Assembly (NCBI GenBank): GCA_903824665.1
Contig: CAIJXT010000009.1
Coordinates: forward strand, 124,001 to 188,000
From: an uncultured Bacteroidota bacterium
GTDB taxonomy: Bacteria; Bacteroidota; Bacteroidia; Chitinophagales; Chitinophagaceae
Length of the DNA stretch: 64,000 nt
Direction: 5' to 3'
Below the pieces are notes generated by a model. It was not told the DNA's origin. It ran no database searches and saw only the letters and a program-made list of their open reading frames with translations. The translations under genes were made by a program, and so were the position numbers. Positions 44,459-54,005 of this stretch are shown in pieces. Each line of letters begins with the position of its first letter. Position 1 is the first letter of the stretch.

Positions 44459-47400
44459 ATGAAAAACAGTCTTCTTCTCCTGGTTACATTGGTTCTGATG
44501 GTAAGCACTAAAAGCCAGGTTTTTGCCGCAAAGGTACTCGCACCGAACACCAGCCGCGACATATCCGCATCAAAAACATATTGCCAGAACGTAACGCCAA
44601 CTTCGATTCGTTTCAGGTACTATACGTGCTCAACCGGCACAACTTCACCATCATCTGGTGTTGCAATTACCATATCCTGGTACAAAAACACAACGAACTC
44701 TACTACTGGCGGCACTCTGGTAAGCACCACAAGCACTACCAGCACCACTTCTACGTCAGGCAGTGTCTACTACACGCCCTCTACCACTACTTTGGGTGTG
44801 TCATATTACTATTGCGTAATCACATGGACAGGTGCTGGTACCTGCAACACTGCAGGTAGTCTGAAAAGCGCTACCACTACCGGTATCACTGTTAGTGATG
44901 CACCATCTGCAATTGCTGGCGCTGCTACCGTTTGTATGGGTACACCATCTACAATGACCAACACTGCAACAGGCGGGACATGGAAAAGCAGCAATACAGG
45001 TCGCGCTACAATCGGACTAACAACCGGAGTTGTTAATGGCGTATCTACAGGTACTTGCAAACTTACCTACACATCAGCTTGTGGCACCAGAGTATATAAA
45101 AACATTACTGTTGCACCAGCAACCACAGTAAACGCAATCAGTGGTGGAACAAGCAAAGTTTGCACAGGTTCAACAACAACACTTAGTAATTCTACTTCAG
45201 GTGGCGTTTGGTCATCTGAAAATGCAGCAATTGCTACTGTGAGTACTGGCGGTGTTGTTACAGGTATCTCCGCTGGCACTGCAAACATATCTTACGCTGT
45301 ATCAGGCAGTTGTGCTACTGTATATGCTACAAAAACAGTGACAGTAACAAGCACTCCAGCAGCAATAAGCGGCACACCAATCTCTTGCAACGGATATACT
45401 TCAACATTTACAAACACTGTACCTTACGGTACATGGAGCAGCAGTAACACAGCAGTGGCTACAGTAAATAGCACAAATGGCGTCGTAACATCAACTGGCG
45501 CAGGTAACGCAACAATTACTTACGCAACCGGTTGCGGAACAGCAGCTACATTCGCCACAACGGTAAACAGCGGAACAACACCTATCACCGGCGCAAATGC
45601 AATCTGTACCGGAACAACAACAACTTATGACAACATTACAGATGGTGGTACATGGAGCAGCAGCAACACAGGAATCGCAACAATCAATGCCACTACCGGG
45701 TCATTTACCGGTATCACAATGGGCACAACAACAATATCATATTCAAACGGTGCCTGTTCTGCAATCAAAACGGTAACGGTTAATGCCATTCCATCAGCTA
45801 TCAGCGGCACCAGCGTGCTTTGCTCAGGCACAAATGCTACGCTCACTAACACTGCAAGCTTCGGCACATGGAGCAGCAGCAACACAGCAGTTGCTACCAT
45901 CAACAATGCAGGTACAGGTTCTGCTATCGCAGCCGGCACAACAACAATATCATATACTACAGGTTGTGGTACAGCCGTAGCAAAAACAATAACTGTAAAT
46001 GCACAACCTTCAGCAATAACGGGCGCTGCAACTATTTGTGAGGCGGCTACAAGCACCTTTACAAATAGCGTAGCAGGTGGTGTATGGTCAAGCAGCAATA
46101 CAGCAATCACAACAGTAAGTGCTGCTGGTGTTGTACGCGGAATCGCAGAAGGCATCGCTACAATCACCTATACCAACGGCATTTGCTACTCAGCTAAAGA
46201 AGTGGAAATAGATCCATTGCCTGTAGCTGGAACAATTTCTGGAACAACAGTACTTTGCGACGAAGACGCGGCAACACTGACATCATCAGGCGATGATGGT
46301 ACATGGACAAGCAGCAACACAGCAGTTGCCACCATTGACGCTGACGGAGAGATTACTGCCATTGCAACAGGTACTGCTTCAATAACATATACTACTACTA
46401 ACACTTGCGGTACAGCTACTACAAATACTACTGCTACTGTCAACACCGTACCAAATGTTAGTGCAATAACTGGAACAATGACTGTATGCCCTAACGCAAC
46501 AAATACACTTGCCAACGCAACAAGCGGCGGTACTTGGACCAGCAGTAACACAGCAGTTGCCACAATCGGCACAAACGGAACTGTTGCCGGCCTTACAGCA
46601 GGTACTGCTACCATAATATATACACTGGAAAATAGCTGCGGAACATCTGCGACAGATACTACCATCACTGTAAATGAATTGCCAAATGCAGGTACGATCA
46701 CCGGAACTGCTACTGTTTGTCCTTCAAACACAACTTCATTGAGCAATGCAACAACCGGTGGAATATGGAGCAGCAGCAACAGCGCCATTGCTTCGGTAAA
46801 CACAACGGGTGTGGTAACAGGGCTCACACAGGGCACAGCTACAATATCATATGCGGCAACAACTGCTTGCGGTACAGCGTATGCTACACAGGTTGTTACC
46901 GTAAACGCTGCACCTGCTGCCGGCACGATCACAGGCACAGCTACAGTTTGTGCAACAGCAACAACAGCATTAAACAATGCAACAGCTGGTGGCGTATGGA
47001 GCAGCAGCAACACAGCTATCGCAACCATTAACATCAGCGGTTCAGTAAATGGTATCACTGCAGGCACTACAACAATCACCTACACTGTAACAAACGTATG
47101 TGGCACTCAGTTTACCACAAAAACAGCTACTGTTAACCCACTACCTAACGCAGGAACAATCACTGGTTCAAACGTTGTTTGTGCAACAAACAGCACTACC
47201 TTAACTAACGCAATAGCGGGCGGCGTATGGAGCAGCAGCAATGCATCAGTTGCATCAGTAGGCACCAACGGAAACGTAGTTGGTATCACAGCAGGAACAG
47301 CTACAATCAGCTATTCAGTAACTAACAGCTGCGGTACGGATCGTGCTACAGCAATTATCACTGTAAACCCACAGCCTGCAGCAGGTACTATCACAGGATC

Positions 47401-50110
47401 TGGTACAGTATGTATTGCAAACACAACACCAATGACCAATACAACAGACGGTGGCATCTGGTCGAGCAGCAATGAACTGGTTGCAGTAATAGGTACAAAC
47501 GGTATAGCAAACGCCGTTGGTGCGGGTAACACTACAATATCTTACACTGTAACAAATAGCTGCGGTACAGCAGTAGCTACCAAATCACTGACAGTTAATC
47601 CTACAGCTGATGCGGGAACAATTACAGGTACAACAGCAATATGCCTTAACGGCACAACAGCTCTTTCTAACAGTGTTGGTGCAGGAGTTTGGTCAAGCAC
47701 AAATACAGCTATCGCTACTATCACTCCTACAGGAGTTGTAACAGGAAAGATTGCAGGTATCGCACCTATATCTTATACTGTATCTAACAGCTGCGGTACA
47801 AGTGTTGCTTCAATTATGGTTACAATCAGCACACTGCCTTCTATTATATCCGGCACAACTTCAATGTGCATGAGTAACTTCAACACTTTGATAGCTACAC
47901 CAACAGGCGGCGTATGGAGCACAAGCAACACCGCAATCGCAACAACCAACAGTGATGCAGGCACGATCTACGGTATCAGCGCAGGAACAACTACAGTAAC
48001 TTATAACAAAGGTGGTTGCATCCGTACGGCTGCAATCACAGTAAAGGCTACACCAGCTGCAATCACAGGCAATGCCACACTTTGTGTAGGTCAGCCACTT
48101 TCTGTATCACTGCTCAGCAACACAGTAGCAGGTGGTACATGGGCGAGCAGCAATTCTGCAAAGCTTGCGGTAAGCTCAGCTACAGGCCTGATGAAAGGCA
48201 TGAGCGCTGGCACAGCAACTGTTACTTACAAGCTTGCTACAGGTTGCTACAGCACTGCTACAGTGACCATCAACGCAGCTATACCTGCAATTACAGGCGG
48301 CACAACAGTATGTATGGGCTCATCAGTAACATTGGCTAACGCTACAAGCGGCGGTACATGGAGCAGCAGCAACTCAGCTAAGGCTACTATCAACACTACA
48401 ACTGGCGCTGTAACCGGCATAGCACTCGGATCTTCTACTATTACTTACAACGTGAGCGCTGGTTGTTACAAAACAATTCCGGTTGCAGTAAACGTTACAC
48501 CTTCATTTGTAACTGGTACAGGCATAGCCTGTCAGGGTCTTACAACAGCCCTTACAGCTACACCAGGTGGCGGCGCATGGACAAGCAGCAACACTTCGAA
48601 AGCTACAGTAGCATCAGGTATTGTAAAAGGAATAAGCGCTGGTACAGCAATCGTTACCTATAGAATGGCTACAGGCTGCCTTGCTACCCGTGAGGTGACA
48701 GTGAACGCACTTCCTGCTGCTATCACCGGAACAGCTTCAGTATGCACCGGCAATACAACAGTCCTTTCATCAACTACTACAGGCGGTACATGGACAAGCG
48801 CTGGCATCACTAAAGCTTCTGTTAACGCAACAGACGGAACCGTAGCCGGTATAGCTGGCGGAACAGCCGCTATCACTTATACACTGCCTACAGGCTGCTA
48901 CACAACCCGCATCGCAACAGTAAACGTGGCACCAGTAGCAATCACAGGTACACTGAATGTATGCACAGGTGCAAAAACAACCCTAACATCTACACCAACC
49001 GGTGGTACATGGAGCAGCAGCAATACAGCAGTTGCAACAATGGCACCAAACAGCGGTATAGTAACAGGAATCGCAGCAGGTACTTCTACTATCGTTTATA
49101 CAAACACAGGCGGTTGCACAACGTCAAAAGTTGTAACTGTAAACCAGTCTGTAACACCGATAACAGGTACAGGTAAAATATGCCTTGGACAAACATTCGC
49201 TACTTCTTTGCTGAGCAACGCTACACCAGGTGGTGTTTGGAGTACCACAGAAGCAATAAAAATAGCTGTTAACCCAACTACCGGCCTTACTCAGGGACTG
49301 ATGGCAGGCACTGCAAAACTTACTTATACTGCCGCTAACGGTTGCAGCACAACATCTATAGTAACAGTGAACGCAGCTATACCAGCAAATCTTGGCACAG
49401 CAACGGTATGCCAGGGTGCAAATACTACACTCGCCAACACACTGGCTGGCGGTACATGGAGCAGCAGCAACACCTCTGTAGCATCTATCAACCCAGCATC
49501 AGGTATCGTTACCGGCATCACTACAGGTACAGCAGTAATCACATATGGTACCGGCGCAGGTTGCTACAGAACATCTGTTCAGACAGTTAACGCATCACCC
49601 GCAGTATTGACCGGTGCTGAAACTGTAACAACCGGATCAGTAGCAACTATCACCAGCAGCGTAGCAGGTGGTGCCTGGAGCAGCAATAACACAGCAGCTG
49701 CCACTATCAACAGCGCTGGTGTGGTATCGGGTGTGAGTGCAGGTAGCGCTATGATTACTTACAAATTTATCACTGGTTGTTTCTCTACACGTGCAATTGC
49801 TGTAGTTGCAGCCAAAGTGTCTGAAACAATTGAAACAATTGAAGAAACTAAAGAGGCTGTACAGGAAGAGATCAAATTGTCGATCACTGTTTACCCTAAC
49901 CCTACATCAGGTGCATTTACAGTAGAAGCTCCTGTTGCTGGTACACTTACTATCTTCTCTATTGATGGTAAAGTTGCTGGTCAGTTCGCAGTAACAGGTA
50001 CTGCTACTACAGTGAACATGCCTTTCGGTCTTACAGCAGGTATGTATATGTGCCAGTTTGTAGCTGAGAATGGCCGCTCAACAGTAGTAAGGCTGGCTTA
50101 CAGGCCTTAA
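44459..50110 (+). CDS. Giant secreted protein with 22 Ig-like modules and T9SS sorting domain
   Basis: 1883 residues from the ATG at 44459 (MKNSLLLLVTLVLMVST signal peptide); an upstream TTG frame is rejected. An N-terminal domain (about 25-145) precedes 22 modules of about 74 residues, each with a VCxG-type cysteine element, a GGTWSSSNTAVATI block, a GVVTGISAGTATITY block and a second cysteine. A Glu-rich linker (SETIETIEETKEAVQEE) leads to the type A sorting domain (ITVYPNPTSGAFTVE to RSTVVRLAYRP). It is probably a long, disulfide-braced adhesin on the cell surface. Confidence 0.88.
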   Translation: MKNSLLLLVTLVLMVSTKSQVFAAKVLAPNTSRDISASKTYCQNVTPTSIRFRYYTCSTGTTSPSSGVAITISWYKNTTNSTTGGTLVSTTSTTSTTSTSGSVYYTPSTTTLGVSYYYCVITWTGAGTCNTAGSLKSATTTGITVSDAPSAIAGAATVCMGTPSTMTNTATGGTWKSSNTGRATIGLTTGVVNGVSTGTCKLTYTSACGTRVYKNITVAPATTVNAISGGTSKVCTGSTTTLSNSTSGGVWSSENAAIATVSTGGVVTGISAGTANISYAVSGSCATVYATKTVTVTSTPAAISGTPISCNGYTSTFTNTVPYGTWSSSNTAVATVNSTNGVVTSTGAGNATITYATGCGTAATFATTVNSGTTPITGANAICTGTTTTYDNITDGGTWSSSNTGIATINATTGSFTGITMGTTTISYSNGACSAIKTVTVNAIPSAISGTSVLCSGTNATLTNTASFGTWSSSNTAVATINNAGTGSAIAAGTTTISYTTGCGTAVAKTITVNAQPSAITGAATICEAATSTFTNSVAGGVWSSSNTAITTVSAAGVVRGIAEGIATITYTNGICYSAKEVEIDPLPVAGTISGTTVLCDEDAATLTSSGDDGTWTSSNTAVATIDADGEITAIATGTASITYTTTNTCGTATTNTTATVNTVPNVSAITGTMTVCPNATNTLANATSGGTWTSSNTAVATIGTNGTVAGLTAGTATIIYTLENSCGTSATDTTITVNELPNAGTITGTATVCPSNTTSLSNATTGGIWSSSNSAIASVNTTGVVTGLTQGTATISYAATTACGTAYATQVVTVNAAPAAGTITGTATVCATATTALNNATAGGVWSSSNTAIATINISGSVNGITAGTTTITYTVTNVCGTQFTTKTATVNPLPNAGTITGSNVVCATNSTTLTNAIAGGVWSSSNASVASVGTNGNVVGITAGTATISYSVTNSCGTDRATAIITVNPQPAAGTITGSGTVCIANTTPMTNTTDGGIWSSSNELVAVIGTNGIANAVGAGNTTISYTVTNSCGTAVATKSLTVNPTADAGTITGTTAICLNGTTALSNSVGAGVWSSTNTAIATITPTGVVTGKIAGIAPISYTVSNSCGTSVASIMVTISTLPSIISGTTSMCMSNFNTLIATPTGGVWSTSNTAIATTNSDAGTIYGISAGTTTVTYNKGGCIRTAAITVKATPAAITGNATLCVGQPLSVSLLSNTVAGGTWASSNSAKLAVSSATGLMKGMSAGTATVTYKLATGCYSTATVTINAAIPAITGGTTVCMGSSVTLANATSGGTWSSSNSAKATINTTTGAVTGIALGSSTITYNVSAGCYKTIPVAVNVTPSFVTGTGIACQGLTTALTATPGGGAWTSSNTSKATVASGIVKGISAGTAIVTYRMATGCLATREVTVNALPAAITGTASVCTGNTTVLSSTTTGGTWTSAGITKASVNATDGTVAGIAGGTAAITYTLPTGCYTTRIATVNVAPVAITGTLNVCTGAKTTLTSTPTGGTWSSSNTAVATMAPNSGIVTGIAAGTSTIVYTNTGGCTTSKVVTVNQSVTPITGTGKICLGQTFATSLLSNATPGGVWSTTEAIKIAVNPTTGLTQGLMAGTAKLTYTAANGCSTTSIVTVNAAIPANLGTATVCQGANTTLANTLAGGTWSSSNTSVASINPASGIVTGITTGTAVITYGTGAGCYRTSVQTVNASPAVLTGAETVTTGSVATITSSVAGGAWSSNNTAAATINSAGVVSGVSAGSAMITYKFITGCFSTRAIAVVAAKVSETIETIEETKEAVQEEIKLSITVYPNPTSGAFTVEAPVAGTLTIFSIDGKVAGQFAVTGTATTVNMPFGLTAGMYMCQFVAENGRSTVVRLAYRP
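44900..49810 (+). repeat. 22 tandem Ig-like module repeats (about 223 bp each)
   Basis: Counted by the 22 successive tryptophan blocks of the GGTWSSSN type (first GGTWKSSNTG, last GGAWSSNNTA). The related modules in the genes at 28564 and 39611 share the same pattern. Confidence 0.8.
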
Positions 50111-50149
50111 TAAATATGGCGTTTTGTTTGTGATTGATAGAATGCAACT

Positions 50150-50176
50150 GGCTTTCCGGAAACGGAAAGCCTTTTG
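50150..50176 (+). terminator. Rho-independent terminator of the 22-module protein gene
   Basis: GGCTTTCCG-GAAA-CGGAAAGCC, a perfect 9-bp stem with a GAAA tetraloop, followed by TTTT. Confidence 0.85.
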
Positions 50177-50202
50177 CTTCTATGAAAATTCTAAAAAACC
50201 AG

Positions 50203-50682
50203 CTATTGTTCTGCACGTTGCTTCAAAGCCAGATTCATTGCCTCAAAACCCTGTACAGTGCTTCCATCCAGCATTGCTGATAAAAATGGAACAAGTATAC
50301 CACGAAACCGCTCGAACTGATAAAAGGTAGTTGTTCCGTCGCCATTGTCAATGAGTGAAAACCCATGCTCACCATCGAATATATATGGCACAAACAAACT
50401 CCCCAGCCACCTGAATTCCTTGCACTTATCCACTTTTAGTATCTCGGGTTTAAAGACCATACCTTTTTCGCCCGGAGGGCAAATAAAGACTTTGATCCGT
50501 TTACCTGTTGCAACATCTCCTTCTATCGTCCTGATAAACGGATTCCACTCCGGGTACTTTTCAAAATCCATCAGCATTTCCCATATCCGTCCCGGATTGG
50601 CTTTTATACGAATAGAGGTGCTTACCGTTTTACCGTTTCTTATTGCCATTCCCGACGGAATGTTGCTGACATTGTTTTTCAT
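50203..50682 (-). CDS. SRPBCC family protein (polyketide cyclase-like)
   Basis: 159 residues from the ATG at 50682; an in-frame TTG at 50715 is less likely. The START/SRPBCC fold is suggested by TSIRIKANPGRIWEMLMDFE, KYPEWNPFIRTIEGDVATGK and the C-terminal FEAMNLALKQRAEQ helix. These proteins bind hydrophobic ligands; the ligand is unknown. It is 88 bp downstream of a Crp/Fnr gene on the same strand and may be cotranscribed. Confidence 0.85.
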   Translation of the reverse strand: MKNNVSNIPSGMAIRNGKTVSTSIRIKANPGRIWEMLMDFEKYPEWNPFIRTIEGDVATGKRIKVFICPPGEKGMVFKPEILKVDKCKEFRWLGSLFVPYIFDGEHGFSLIDNGDGTTTFYQFERFRGILVPFLSAMLDGSTVQGFEAMNLALKQRAEQ

Positions 50683-50770
50683 ATCACTTCTGCTTTTAGT
50701 TGTTTTGTTTAGCAAAAGTAGATTGGCTGCAAGGGATGGAACGATAACAAAAGATAAGAAATCGGAAAGG

Positions 50771-51373
50771 CTATTTTTTCACTACCCTATTGCGAATACG
50801 GCTCAGACTTACCGGTGTTACACCCAGATAATTGGCAATGAGGTGCTGCGGTATGCGCTCAATGATTTTTGTTTTGTTGCTGTTCAGCAAACTCACATAA
50901 CGTTCTTCAGGCGATTGTGTCAGCAATCCCACCATACGATCCTCAAGACCCATCATTGCCCATTCAGCCACTAGGCGACCAAAACGCTCCCAATAGATAC
51001 TATGCTCAAACAATTCCCTAAGCCGCGCATAAGGAAACACTAAAAGTCGGGTGTCGGCCAAAGCATCGATACTTACGAGCGAAGGCCGGCCAGTGATGCA
51101 ACTGATGTATGCACTGACAAAGGCATGCTCAAAATAGAAATAAGTGGTCTTCTCCTCTCCGTCGCGTGTATAAAAATGCCGCATCTGGCCTTCTATGATT
51201 ATCCCTACATCAGTAGCCCGGTCACCTTCGCGCACCAGGTAATGCCCCTTCTTCACAAAAACCTCACGAATAAAGGGAAGCAGTAATTGCCAGTCAGGAT
51301 CAGGGATAGGACAGAGCTTTTCTATCTGCCTGCGAAGGATAATGTAATTTTCAGAGCCGCTGTGTAGCATCAT
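50771..51373 (-). CDS. Crp/Fnr family transcriptional regulator
   Basis: 200 residues. An N-terminal cyclic-nucleotide-binding-like domain (GHYLVREGDRATDVGIIIEG, about 43-62) is followed by a dimerisation helix and a C-terminal helix-turn-helix (IPQHLIANYLGVTPVSLSRI). The canonical phosphate-binding RxS motif of CRP is not evident, so the ligand is unclear. It is divergent from a TonB-dependent receptor 130 bp away and may control it. A perfect -7 box ends one base before its ATG. Confidence 0.88.
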   Translation of the reverse strand: MMLHSGSENYIILRRQIEKLCPIPDPDWQLLLPFIREVFVKKGHYLVREGDRATDVGIIIEGQMRHFYTRDGEEKTTYFYFEHAFVSAYISCITGRPSLVSIDALADTRLLVFPYARLRELFEHSIYWERFGRLVAEWAMMGLEDRMVGLLTQSPEERYVSLLNSNKTKIIERIPQHLIANYLGVTPVSLSRIRNRVVKK

Positions 51374-51374
51374 A

Positions 51375-51382
51375 CAAATTTA
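51375..51382 (-). promoter_or_regulatory. -7 box (TAAATTTG) directly before the Crp/Fnr start codon
   Basis: Perfect TAnnTTTG on the minus strand, one base from the ATG at 51373; the second codon is also ATG. Either the mRNA is leaderless and starts at the second ATG or the real start is further inside. Confidence 0.5.
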
Positions 51383-51503
51383 GGTATTGGATCGATTGCA
51401 ACATTCGGGAGATAACAACAGTCAATGCGACACCTTGCTCCCAAAATGACAATTTCCGATTATTAACACCAATCCTTATCTTACGATTCCAATAAATACT
51501 TTT

Positions 51504-53894
51504 ATGACACTGAGGATATTCATCTGTGTACTTACTTTTTTGCTTCCACTGACGACACAAGCGCAGCGGCTGCAGCGGATACGTGGTACTGTAGCCGACA
51601 AGGAATCGAAAATAATGCTGGTAGGTGTTACGGTAGTAATCACAGACATGGTTCCTGCGGTAGGCTCGGTTACTGATGAGCAAGGCAACTTTGTTATCGA
51701 CAGTGTGCCGGTGGGCAAGCATAACATCAGCCTATCTTACATGGGGTACGAAAGCAGAAAACTGAGCGATGTGCTGGTCACATCTGCTAAAGAGGTCGTA
51801 TTGCCGCTGGAAATGGAAGAAGCTGCCGTAAAAATGGACGAGGTCACCATTGCATACAAAAGAGAGCATATAAATGAAATGGCTCTGGTAAGCACCCGCA
51901 CTTTTGATGTGCAGGAAACAGAACGTTATGCCGGCAGCCGCAGTGATCCGGCCCGCATGGCGTCGAACTTCGCAGGGGCACAAGGTGGAGACGACTCTCG
52001 CAATGACATAGTGATCAGGGGCAACAGTCCGCAGGGGGTCCTATGGCGCATGGATGGTGTAGATATTCCCAACCCCAACCATTTCAATATACCTGGCACC
52101 ACGGGAGGTCCGGTAAGTATGCTGAACAGCAAAATGCTGGCAAACAGCGACTTTTTTATGGGAGCCTTTCCTGCTGAATATGGAGATGCCGTGGCAGGGG
52201 TGTTTGACGTACGGCTCCGTAATGGCAACAATTCGAAGTACGAGTACACGGCGCAATTGGGACTATTAGGCACCGAGGCAAGCGCAGAAGGACCAATATC
52301 CAGAAAATCGGGATCATCATTTCTGGTCAATTACCGCTACAGTACGCTGCAACTTTTTCAGGGACTCAATATCAAGTTGGGCACTACCTCAGTTCCCCAA
52401 TATCAGGATGGTAGTTTCAAGCTGAATTTTCCTATGGGAAAAAAGGGCGACCTTTCGTTCTTTGGGCTGGGAGGAGCCAGCCGAATAGACCTGATTGTAA
52501 GCACGCTTACAACTAAGGAAACCCAACTCTATGGAGAATCTGACCGCGACCAATACTTCACCTCTGCCACAGGTCTGATTGGTGGAACCTATGGCTACAC
52601 CATCAACAAAAATACCTATATGAAGTTTACCCTGGCGCAAACCGCCGGAAATGTATGGGCAAATCACGTAAAAGTATTCCGCAATGCATCATTTGGGGTA
52701 GACTCACTGAAAGATGTACTCGGGTACGACTTTACAACTTTGTCTACCACCGCCCATTGGTATATCAATAAAAAGATATCGTCAAGGCAAACGATAAGAT
52801 ATGGCATCACCAACAAATACTACGCTGTGAATCTGCAGGACAGCAGCAGACAATACCCTACGTCAAGGCAAGACTGGCAAATGCGAGAAAACTATAAAGG
52901 TGGCACCAATCTGATACAGGCCTATTTTCAGGAAAAAATACGCCCGTCAGAACAACTTACACTTACCATCGGGCTGCACGGTCAATACCTGTCGCACAAC
53001 GGATCAAAATCTCTGGAGCCTCGCTTCGGCCTGCGCTGGGCTGTCAAAGAAAAAAACATTGTCACTGCAGGATATGGTTTGCATAGCCAGATGCAGCCAT
53101 TGTACCAATATTTCGCCCATCTGCCACAGGACCCACAAAACGTGCTGCAGAACAAGAATCTGGATTTCACACGCAGCCACCATTTGGTAACAGGATATGA
53201 ACGATTGCTTGGTCCGCACCTCAGACTTCGTACAGAGGCCTATGGGCAATTCCTGTTCAATGTACCTGTGGAATTACGCAAAGGGTCATCCTATTCCTCC
53301 CTCAACCAGGGCTCTACCTTTAGCCGGAACTTCCCCGACACATTGCAAAATACGGGTACCGGATATAATTACGGACTGGAAGTAAGCCTGGAGAAAGGTT
53401 TCAGCAAGGGTTTCTATCTGCTCCTTACCGGCTCCGTTTTCGATTCCAAAGCCGCAGGCAATGATGGTGTTTACCGCAATACCGACTATAACACGCAATA
53501 TGCAGTAAACCTGCTGATGGGTTATGAACGCAGACTGGGCAAATACAGCACATTCACAGCCGGCTTCAAAGTGACCACAATTGGCGGTAAGTTGTACTCT
53601 CCGGTAGACACTGCAGCTTCAAACGCGTTGGGCGATATGGTAGTTATTGACAACCAGCGCAATACCCTCCGCTTTCAGTCGTATTTCCGCTCAGATCTGA
53701 AACTGGGCATCAGACTGAATTCCAAAAAATTGACGCATGAAATCGCATTGGACCTGGTGAATGTGACCGCTGCCAAGAACATTATGTCGCTCTCTTATAG
53801 CTCAGATCTTGCCGCGCAAGGTGCTGCTTACCCGTTCTACACACAGTATCAATTGGGTTTCTTGCCCATATTTTACTACAGGGTAGATTTTTAG
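51504..53894 (+). CDS. TonB-dependent receptor with CarboxypepD-reg N-terminal domain
   Basis: 796 residues. Signal peptide 1-20, CarboxypepD-reg-like domain (IRGTVADKESKIMLVGVTVV, about 24-108), plug (about 130-235; GVLWRMDGVDIPNPNHFNIP, SMLNSKMLANSDFFMGAFPA) and a 22-strand-type barrel to the aromatic C-terminus (LPIFYYRVDF). It takes up a ligand through the outer membrane using TonB energy. No SusD partner is adjacent, so it is not a Sus-type pair; the ligand is unknown. A TACTTTTA box lies 3 bases before the ATG. Confidence 0.93.
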   Translation: MTLRIFICVLTFLLPLTTQAQRLQRIRGTVADKESKIMLVGVTVVITDMVPAVGSVTDEQGNFVIDSVPVGKHNISLSYMGYESRKLSDVLVTSAKEVVLPLEMEEAAVKMDEVTIAYKREHINEMALVSTRTFDVQETERYAGSRSDPARMASNFAGAQGGDDSRNDIVIRGNSPQGVLWRMDGVDIPNPNHFNIPGTTGGPVSMLNSKMLANSDFFMGAFPAEYGDAVAGVFDVRLRNGNNSKYEYTAQLGLLGTEASAEGPISRKSGSSFLVNYRYSTLQLFQGLNIKLGTTSVPQYQDGSFKLNFPMGKKGDLSFFGLGGASRIDLIVSTLTTKETQLYGESDRDQYFTSATGLIGGTYGYTINKNTYMKFTLAQTAGNVWANHVKVFRNASFGVDSLKDVLGYDFTTLSTTAHWYINKKISSRQTIRYGITNKYYAVNLQDSSRQYPTSRQDWQMRENYKGGTNLIQAYFQEKIRPSEQLTLTIGLHGQYLSHNGSKSLEPRFGLRWAVKEKNIVTAGYGLHSQMQPLYQYFAHLPQDPQNVLQNKNLDFTRSHHLVTGYERLLGPHLRLRTEAYGQFLFNVPVELRKGSSYSSLNQGSTFSRNFPDTLQNTGTGYNYGLEVSLEKGFSKGFYLLLTGSVFDSKAAGNDGVYRNTDYNTQYAVNLLMGYERRLGKYSTFTAGFKVTTIGGKLYSPVDTAASNALGDMVVIDNQRNTLRFQSYFRSDLKLGIRLNSKKLTHEIALDLVNVTAAKNIMSLSYSSDLAAQGAAYPFYTQYQLGFLPIFYYRVDF

Positions 53895-54005
53895 ACACAC
53901 CAGGTAATTCACCTTTCCGTTCAGAACGATCGTTTTTTTGATACAACATCTATTAGAATTAACCGCTACTACGTAGTTTCGCATTAAAGTTATTTTTCAC
54001 CGGGC

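Noticed and set aside
45625..47079. Long minus-strand frames of 180 and 297 codons opposite the Ig-like repeat gene
   Set aside because: Low-complexity Val/Pro/Leu antisense of the Thr/Ser/Ala-rich repeats; the same artefact appears opposite the paralogues at 29 and 40 kb.
53921..53940. AACGATCGTT palindrome followed by T-run after the TonB receptor gene
   Set aside because: The stem is short and self-complementary without a loop; too weak to call a terminator.
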